Shown here piece by piece: positions 5,514 to 10,084 of a stretch of 10,084 nt of DNA. The notes under the pieces are model-generated. The model saw nothing but the letters and a program-made list of their open reading frames with translations. It was not told the origin of the DNA and searched no databases. Source of the stretch: Bacteroidota bacterium (lineage in GTDB: Bacteria; Bacteroidota; Bacteroidia; Chitinophagales; Chitinophagaceae). The position numbers and the translations under genes are program-made. The stretch covers positions 1-10,084 of the forward strand of contig JAKAJX010000127.1 in NCBI GenBank assembly GCA_021824855.1. The letters are read 5' to 3'. How positions within the stretch are numbered: the stretch's first letter is position 1; each line of letters starts with the position of its first letter.

Positions 5514-8501
5514 TTATTTATTGGTGGCATTTACTGCATCATAAATGGCTTCCTGAATTTTTGGGCGAACATTTAAATCGCTTAATTTATTATTATTTCT
5601 TGTAGGGTTAACTCTATTTGATAGAAAGATATAGAGTAAATGATATTTTGGATCTGCCCAAACACAGGTTCCTGTAAATCCTGTATGGCCAAAGGTTTCG
5701 GGCGATGCAGATGAACAAGGATATGGTTCTTTTCTATCTGCATTATTTTTTTCCGGTTTATCAAAACCCAAGCCTCTTCTGCTAATTAAGCTATTGTAAC
5801 TTGTAAATTTTTCAACAGTTTCTTTTTTAAAATAGCGTATTCCATTTAGTTCGCCGCCATTCAATAGCATTTCGTATAGTTGTGCCAAATCGTATGCACT
5901 ACTAAATAATCCGGCATGTCCTGCAACACCACCAAACATTGCCGATCCTTCATCATGCACATCGCCCCAAATTAATTGTTGGCGAAAATGTTTTTCGTAT
6001 TCTGTAGGAACAATTTTTTCTAATGGCAATCTTTCTCGTGGATGAAAAGTGGTGCTTGTCATTAGTAAGGGTATGTAAAATATTTCTCTGGCATATTCGT
6101 CTAATGGTTTTCCGGTAATTGCTTGAACTACTTTTCCTAAAAAAATAAAATCATTATCGCTATAAACATAGTGATTGGGTTCGGTTAATTTGCTCTGTAA
6201 TATTCGTTTGTATAAAGTATCTTCCCAATTGTTTTTTACGTATAAATTATTTGCTACTCTAAATGCGTGTTGTTCATCTTTTTTAGTTGAAAAAACATTC
6301 CAATTAGGTTCGCCGGTTGCACTATCAATCACTTCTTTGTAAAAAGGAATAAAAGGATTTAGTCCTGCTTGGTGCAATAAAATATCGGTAATTTTTAGTG
6401 CAGCTTTATCTGAACCTTTTGTCCAATCCAAATAATCACCTAAAGTTTTATTTAAATCAATTTTACCTTCTTCATACAATTTCATAATAGAGACAGTAGT
6501 TGCCGATACTTTGGTAACAGATGCTAAATCAAAAACCAAGTCGGTTGTTTCCGGTTGATGTTTATCGTAAGTGGTATAACCAAATGCTTTATTGTAAAAT
6601 ACTTTTCCATCTTTTGCTGCTAACACTACGCATCCCGGAAAAGCACCTTTCGTAACAGCATCGTTGGCAATGGAGTCAATAATCTGAAGTTTATTTTCAT
6701 CAATATGTATGGCAGATGGATTTACTTTTGGAAAATAGTTATTGTACGTAATTCCATCTCCAAATTTAAATTTATCAGAAACGGTAACAGGCAATTTTCC
6801 TTTTGCTTGAATTTTGCCCGAAAGCCAATCTATTGCTGTGTTTTGTGTAATATCATCATCTTCATAACAAGCTATTAAATTATTGGCGTTATATATATTT
6901 TTAATGGCGTAAGGGTTACCAAATACAAGCGTAATAGCTTGAGGCAATGTACTTAATTCTTGTAGTAAATAAATAGTGGCATTACTTAATCCAAAATTAT
7001 TTGCAGGTCTTCGGCTATAATTGTGTAAACCAATAATAATTGCATCATAATTTTTTTCTTTAATTGATGCTATAAGTTGTGAAGCTGTAATACTATCGGC
7101 TTTATCTTTTGAGTTTTTTGATGCTATATCAGTAATTGATTTATTATTTACCAATATTTTATTTTCAAAAGAATATATATCGGCATTATAATCGTTTTTC
7201 AATTTTGTTGCTATTGTATTTGTATTCGAACTTCCTATTGCAACATAAGCCATTGAAGTTTTATTTTTTTGGATGTTAAGCGGAATTAGTGAAGGATTAT
7301 TAAGTTGTAATAGTGTAATGGCATTTTGTGCAATAGTTTTATTGAGTGCAATGGTTTCTTTATTTAAATCAGTGATTAAATTATTTGTATCAATAGTTGT
7401 AACATGGTGTAAACCTAAATTGTATTTAGCAAGTAAAACTTTTTTTACACTTGCATATAACTCTTTTTTGTTAAGCTTTTTATGCCGAATAGCTTTTACA
7501 ATTTTTTCGATGCTTTCAGGAATATCGCCCGGCAAACAAATCATATCATTACCTGCAATTAAAGATTGAAGAGAGGCATCGCTTTTAGGATAAAATTTAG
7601 CTACTCCTTGCATTTCTAATGCATCAGTAAAACTAATTCCCTTAAATCCAAGTTCATTTTTTAATAAATCTGTTACATTTTTTTTGGATAAAGAAGTAGG
7701 TTGATTAGTAGTTGTATCAATGGCCGGAATATATAAATGCGCATTCATAATACTTCCTACACCTGCTTTTATTAGTTCTTTAAATGGATATAATTCCAGC
7801 GAATCTAATTGTGCTTTGGTTTTATAAATTGCCGGAAGATCTTTGTGCGAATCAACGGCAACATCACCATGACCCGGAAAATGTTTTGCACATGCCATAA
7901 TACCCATATCTTGTAATCCTTGCATATATAATTTTCCGTATAAAGCCACTTTGTATTTATCTTCTCCAAAACTTCTATCATTAATTACGGGATTATTTGG
8001 GTTGTTATTAATATCAATAACGGGTGCATAATTTACTTCAATGCCCAAACGTTTACATTGTTTTCCAACTATATTGCCATACCAATATGCTAATTGTGCA
8101 TTTTGAGTAGCACCTACCATTAATGCTCTTGGAAAGCTAATTACGCTATCTAAACGCATTCCTACACCCCATTCGGCATCAATAGAAATTAATAAGGGTG
8201 TTTTACTTATTGATTGAAAATAGTTAGTAATAACAGCTTGCCTAATTGGGCCACCTTGAAAGAAACAGATGCCGCCTATTTTATAATTTTTTATCAAATT
8301 GCTAACGGAGGTAATTTGTTCTTCATTCCAATTGCTTTGTGCACGTATTACCATCAATTGTGCAATGCGTTCTCGTTTATTCATTTTTTTAAAAACACTG
8401 TCAACCCAATGCTTTGATGCGGCCGATTGTAATAAAAATTTCTGAGAGAAAAGAATAGTACTGATAAATGAAAATAAGAGAATAGAAATTATTTTTTTCA
8501 T
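5514..8501 (-). CDS. Exported fusion: NagZ-like GH3 beta-N-acetylglucosaminidase + AmiE/beta-lactamase-family serine hydrolase
   Basis: I chose the ATG at 8501 (995 residues) because it begins a clean signal peptide, MKKIISILLFSFISTILFSQ. An in-frame ATG at 8522 would add only MMYITYT. Numbering is from 8501. Residues about 30-365 form a GH3 barrel with the NagZ signature KHFPGHGDVAVDSHKDLP (206-223, His219 of the His/Asp dyad) and nucleophile Asp293 in GISFTDALEM. Residues about 390-580 match the GH3 C-terminal alpha/beta domain (LVFGNPYAI, SGKIQAKGKLPVTV). Residues about 600-990 are a PF00144 serine hydrolase with SVTK (Ser661/Lys664), YSD (Tyr780), the family segment GGVAGHAGLFSSAYDLA and HTG (939-941). 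In Bacillus subtilis, NagZ then AmiE remove GlcNAc and the stem peptide from muropeptides; this chain has both modules. No T9SS sorting domain or lipobox is seen, so the periplasm is likely. True beta-lactamase or esterase activity for the second half cannot be excluded. Confidence 0.92.
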   Translation of the reverse strand: MKKIISILLFSFISTILFSQKFLLQSAASKHWVDSVFKKMNKRERIAQLMVIRAQSNWNEEQITSVSNLIKNYKIGGICFFQGGPIRQAVITNYFQSISKTPLLISIDAEWGVGMRLDSVISFPRALMVGATQNAQLAYWYGNIVGKQCKRLGIEVNYAPVIDINNNPNNPVINDRSFGEDKYKVALYGKLYMQGLQDMGIMACAKHFPGHGDVAVDSHKDLPAIYKTKAQLDSLELYPFKELIKAGVGSIMNAHLYIPAIDTTTNQPTSLSKKNVTDLLKNELGFKGISFTDALEMQGVAKFYPKSDASLQSLIAGNDMICLPGDIPESIEKIVKAIRHKKLNKKELYASVKKVLLAKYNLGLHHVTTIDTNNLITDLNKETIALNKTIAQNAITLLQLNNPSLIPLNIQKNKTSMAYVAIGSSNTNTIATKLKNDYNADIYSFENKILVNNKSITDIASKNSKDKADSITASQLIASIKEKNYDAIIIGLHNYSRRPANNFGLSNATIYLLQELSTLPQAITLVFGNPYAIKNIYNANNLIACYEDDDITQNTAIDWLSGKIQAKGKLPVTVSDKFKFGDGITYNNYFPKVNPSAIHIDENKLQIIDSIANDAVTKGAFPGCVVLAAKDGKVFYNKAFGYTTYDKHQPETTDLVFDLASVTKVSATTVSIMKLYEEGKIDLNKTLGDYLDWTKGSDKAALKITDILLHQAGLNPFIPFYKEVIDSATGEPNWNVFSTKKDEQHAFRVANNLYVKNNWEDTLYKRILQSKLTEPNHYVYSDNDFIFLGKVVQAITGKPLDEYAREIFYIPLLMTSTTFHPRERLPLEKIVPTEYEKHFRQQLIWGDVHDEGSAMFGGVAGHAGLFSSAYDLAQLYEMLLNGGELNGIRYFKKETVEKFTSYNSLISRRGLGFDKPEKNNADRKEPYPCSSASPETFGHTGFTGTCVWADPKYHLLYIFLSNRVNPTRNNNKLSDLNVRPKIQEAIYDAVNATNK

Positions 8502-8542
8502 GGTATAGGTAATGTACATCACAAGGTAGTAATAAAAATAAA

Positions 8543-8571
8543 AGAGCCATTTGTTTTATGCAAATGGCTCT
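8543..8571 (-). terminator. Rho-independent terminator of the DUF5606-type gene
   Basis: An 11-bp perfect stem (AGAGCCATTTG pairing with CAAATGGCTCT) surrounds a 7-nt loop and is followed on the minus strand by TTTTATTTTTATT. It lies 19 bp past the TAA at 8591 and separates the DUF5606-type gene from the GH3-hydrolase gene, which therefore needs its own promoter in the roughly 40 bp that remain. A weak candidate there is TACCTTGT, a partial match to the Bacteroidota -7 element. Confidence 0.85.
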
Positions 8572-8590
8572 CAATGTTTTTTAAATTTAA

Positions 8591-8998
8591 TTACTCATTT
8601 TCGGCTTCGGGTATTTCGGGTAATTTTAGTTCAATATTATTTGCTTTTAAAATGCTTAACCACTTTACCATTTTTTTCATATCACTTGCATATACTCTTT
8701 CAAAATCCATATCGGCATATACATTTTTAAAATAAGCTTTAATTGCTTTAGCATCTTTTTCGTTAGGTAGTTTTTCGCTACTTGCTTCCATTGCCTTAAA
8801 TATATCGAGCAAGTTTACATTTTCTCTAATAGTATATACTTCTATACTTTCTAAATGCGAAAAGTTATGTATGCGGCTGCTTACAAATTTGGTGGTTTTA
8901 TCTTCTAAGGAGCGTACAATAGCTCCATCGGGCTTGCTGCCCATTATTTCAAATAAACCCGACATGCCACTTATTGCAATTAATTTATTGTATTCCAT
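8591..8998 (-). CDS. DUF5606-type small cytoplasmic protein
   Basis: This 135-residue protein has no signal peptide or membrane segment and an acidic tail (LPEIPEAENE). It opens with YNKLIAISGMSGLFEIMG, continues with DGAIVRSLEDKTTKFV and HNFSHLESIEVYTIRE, and has a helical second half (about 70-125). This pattern and length match the DUF5606 family of Bacteroidota, in which a small beta-rich N-terminal half ('IAISGKPGL...', '..VESLDD..') is followed by helices. No biochemical function is known to me, and no catalytic residues stand out. It is flanked by Rho-independent hairpins on both sides, so it looks like its own single-gene transcript. A possible promoter lies about 20 bp upstream. The ATG at 8998 is the natural start: it begins the conserved segment, and AT-rich untranslated sequence precedes it. 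Confidence 0.82.
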   Translation of the reverse strand: MEYNKLIAISGMSGLFEIMGSKPDGAIVRSLEDKTTKFVSSRIHNFSHLESIEVYTIRENVNLLDIFKAMEASSEKLPNEKDAKAIKAYFKNVYADMDFERVYASDMKKMVKWLSILKANNIELKLPEIPEAENE

Positions 8999-9019
8999 AA
9001 ATCATTTTTTATGAGGTTG

Positions 9020-9027
9020 CAAAGTAA
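9020..9027 (-). promoter_or_regulatory. Candidate Bacteroidota -7 promoter element
   Basis: On the minus strand TTACTTTG matches the Bacteroidota -7 consensus TAnnTTTG at 7 of 8 positions (T in place of the second-position A). It ends 21 bp before the DUF5606-type ATG. TTG triplets lie 16 and 23 bp upstream of it, bracketing rather than matching the usual -33 spacing. The gene is isolated between terminators, so a promoter must lie here; this is the best match seen. Confidence 0.35.
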
Positions 9028-9079
9028 AGGGAAATTAAGAAAACAATTTTCAATTTAATAATAAACAAATTGCAACAAA

Positions 9080-9101
9080 AAAGGCAACTACGGTTGCCTT
9101 T
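9080..9101 (-). terminator. Rho-independent terminator of the S10 peptidase gene
   Basis: A 9-bp stem (AAAGGCAAC pairing with GTTGCCTTT) closes a 4-nt loop and runs into a T-tract on the minus strand (six Ts counting the stem end), 23 bp after the TAA at 9125. On the plus strand the loop reads C(TACG)G, a UNCG-type stable tetraloop; on the transcribed strand it reads C(CGTA)G. Confidence 0.85.
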
Positions 9102-9124
9102 GTATATTATCGGTTAAATTAGTT

Positions 9125-10063
9125 TTATTTATTTGTGTTGGTAATAAAGGAAGCTACATCTTTTTTAAATGCAATCAGCGATTCGGGATGAACATACATC
9201 ATGTGCCCTGCTTCATAATATTTCATGGTAATATTCGATTGAATATTTTTTTCTAATCCTAAATGATCTAAAGTATATTCTGTTCCAAAGAAAGGAGTAG
9301 CTAAATCGTAGTATCCATTTAATACTAAAATTTTAAGGTTAGGATTTTTGCTCATGGCTTCTGCTAAATCAACACCTGTATTGGGCGGATATACTCCATT
9401 ACCCCATAAACCATGGTTATGTTTCCATTCCCACTTAAAACCTTCTGCATCATAAGCAGAAACGTGATAATTTTTATTTTTGTTTACTTTTAGTTCATTG
9501 TAATAATAGTTAAGAAAAGTGGCTGTGTAAGCCGGACTGATAGCAGAACTTTGAGGATCATAATCAGAAAATTCGCTGGTTAATCTTTGATTAATTCCGG
9601 TAAATCTAGAATCTAATCTTCCTACAGTTAAGTGTTCATTTCGTAATAACTCTTCGGTGTATTGTGGCTCACTAACACGAAGATTGGCTTTAAGAACATA
9701 ATCTTTATTTAAGCCGGTATAAGCAGAAATTTTTGAGGCAATATGGTCTTTTTCTGCAGCATCTAATTTATCTCCTTTCATTAAAGCCAGTGCATATTCT
9801 CCTTCGGCAAAATCGGTAACTTCTTTTATAAAAGCGGTTAAGTTAGCAGGTTTGTTAGCTATTTTATTATGAAAAAGAGAAGTAGCTGCGTAAGTTGGTA
9901 AATATAAAATATACGAAATATCGTCGCCGGCAGCAAAGGTAAGTTGGCGTAAATCCAACACTACCGAAACTAATATTACTCCATTTACCGAAATGCCCAA
10001 TCGTTCTTGTAAAAAATTGGCAACACCGGCAGATCGCATAGTACCATAACTTTCGCCCCACAA
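9125..10063 (-). CDS. Peptidase S10 (serine carboxypeptidase) homologue, C-terminal part; frame interrupted by in-frame TAG
   Basis: The open frame (312 residues from a TTG at 10063) covers the catalytic half of an S10 serine carboxypeptidase. It has nucleophile Ser5 in WGESYGTMRSAG, the family segment TVGRLDSRFTG (146-156), charge-relay Asp253 in LNGYYDLATPFFGTEYTL and His287 in EAGHMMYVHP. These enzymes remove C-terminal residues from peptides and are usually exported, at about 480-510 residues. Here the first 170 or so residues, with any signal peptide, lie beyond the window. The TTG is not a believable start because it falls inside the conserved strand just before GESYG. Upstream, the same frame reads RWNSPK, stop, LWGESYG, where family members have RWNSPK followed by an aromatic residue. 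So the coding sequence continues past the stop, and this is either a nonsense-mutated gene or a base error near the end of the sequence. A terminator follows the TAA at 9125. Confidence 0.84.
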   Translation of the reverse strand: MWGESYGTMRSAGVANFLQERLGISVNGVILVSVVLDLRQLTFAAGDDISYILYLPTYAATSLFHNKIANKPANLTAFIKEVTDFAEGEYALALMKGDKLDAAEKDHIASKISAYTGLNKDYVLKANLRVSEPQYTEELLRNEHLTVGRLDSRFTGINQRLTSEFSDYDPQSSAISPAYTATFLNYYYNELKVNKNKNYHVSAYDAEGFKWEWKHNHGLWGNGVYPPNTGVDLAEAMSKNPNLKILVLNGYYDLATPFFGTEYTLDHLGLEKNIQSNITMKYYEAGHMMYVHPESLIAFKKDVASFITNTNK

Positions 10064-10084
10064 CTATTTAGGCGAATTCCATCT
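10064..10084 (-). other. Upstream remnant of the S10 peptidase frame with an in-frame TAG
   Basis: Read on the minus strand in the frame of the downstream peptidase, these 21 bases encode R-W-N-S-P-K followed by TAG. This matches the conserved approach to the nucleophile motif in bacterial S10 peptidases, with the stop where Tyr or Phe is expected. A single third-base change (TAT or TAC to TAG) explains it. Confidence 0.75.

Noticed and set aside
4267..5544. Two plus-strand open frames (4267-4560 and 5221-5544)
   Set aside because: Both are antisense to the lipoprotein gene, lack family motifs and reflect AT-rich codon usage read in reverse.
5582..8417. Small open frames within the GH3-hydrolase gene (5582-5764 minus; 7273-7569 and 8214-8417 plus)
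   Set aside because: The enclosing frame has catalytic motifs along its length, so these are shadows in other frames.
5514..8501. Calling the C-terminal half an antibiotic-resistance beta-lactamase
   Set aside because: SxxK, Tyr and HTG motifs are shared by the whole PF00144 superfamily. The fusion to NagZ and the GVAGHAGLFS segment fit an AmiE-type hydrolase better.
9867..10061. Alternative minus-strand frame of 64 codons over the S10 gene
   Set aside because: It is out of frame with the catalytic Ser motif, with Cys/aromatic-rich nonsense sequence.
9125..10063. The TTG at 10063 as a real start giving an intact 312-residue peptidase
   Set aside because: It begins inside the conserved strand before GESYG, removes about a third of the fold and any signal peptide, and the family sequence continues upstream past the TAG.
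1..10084. CRISPR arrays, tRNA or rRNA genes, insertion sequences, long direct repeats
   Set aside because: Genes are packed on one strand with gaps of at most about 130 bp. The only repeats seen are short terminator palindromes.

Overview
All seven genes in this window lie on the minus strand of an AT-rich genome. The organism looks like a member of the Bacteroidota. Evidence for this is a PorZ-type component of the type IX secretion system (found only in this phylum), a DUF5606-type protein, a DUF4836-like lipoprotein, a NagZ/serine-hydrolase fusion, starts with no clear Shine-Dalgarno sequence but A/T-rich leaders, and TAA stops throughout. A Chitinophagales- or Sphingobacteriales-like source is plausible, but the sequence does not settle it.

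In transcription order (right to left): the C-terminal part of an S10-family serine carboxypeptidase homologue, whose frame is cut at the window edge by an in-frame TAG; a Rho-independent terminator; a small DUF5606-type protein with its own terminator; a large exported fusion of a NagZ-like GH3 glucosaminidase and an AmiE/beta-lactamase-fold serine hydrolase; a DUF4836-like lipoprotein about 48 bp downstream, probably in the same transcript; a terminator-like hairpin; then a compact trio made of an ABC ATPase, an FtsX/MacB-type permease and porZ, which runs off the left edge.

Two functional themes stand out. The first is cell-wall turnover. The GH3-hydrolase fusion carries both catalytic centres that Bacillus subtilis NagZ and AmiE use one after the other to strip GlcNAc and then the stem peptide from muropeptides, here in one exported chain. 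The second is envelope export. An ABC ATPase with altered nucleotide-site motifs (Walker A first Gly to Ala, signature CSYGE, switch His to Asp) and a four-helix MacB/FtsX-type permease sit 10 bp upstream of porZ, the T9SS factor that presents A-LPS to the PorU sortase. That layout suggests co-expression, but a shared function is only an inference. I found no RNA genes, CRISPR arrays, insertion sequences or long repeats, and no intergenic gap exceeds about 130 bp.
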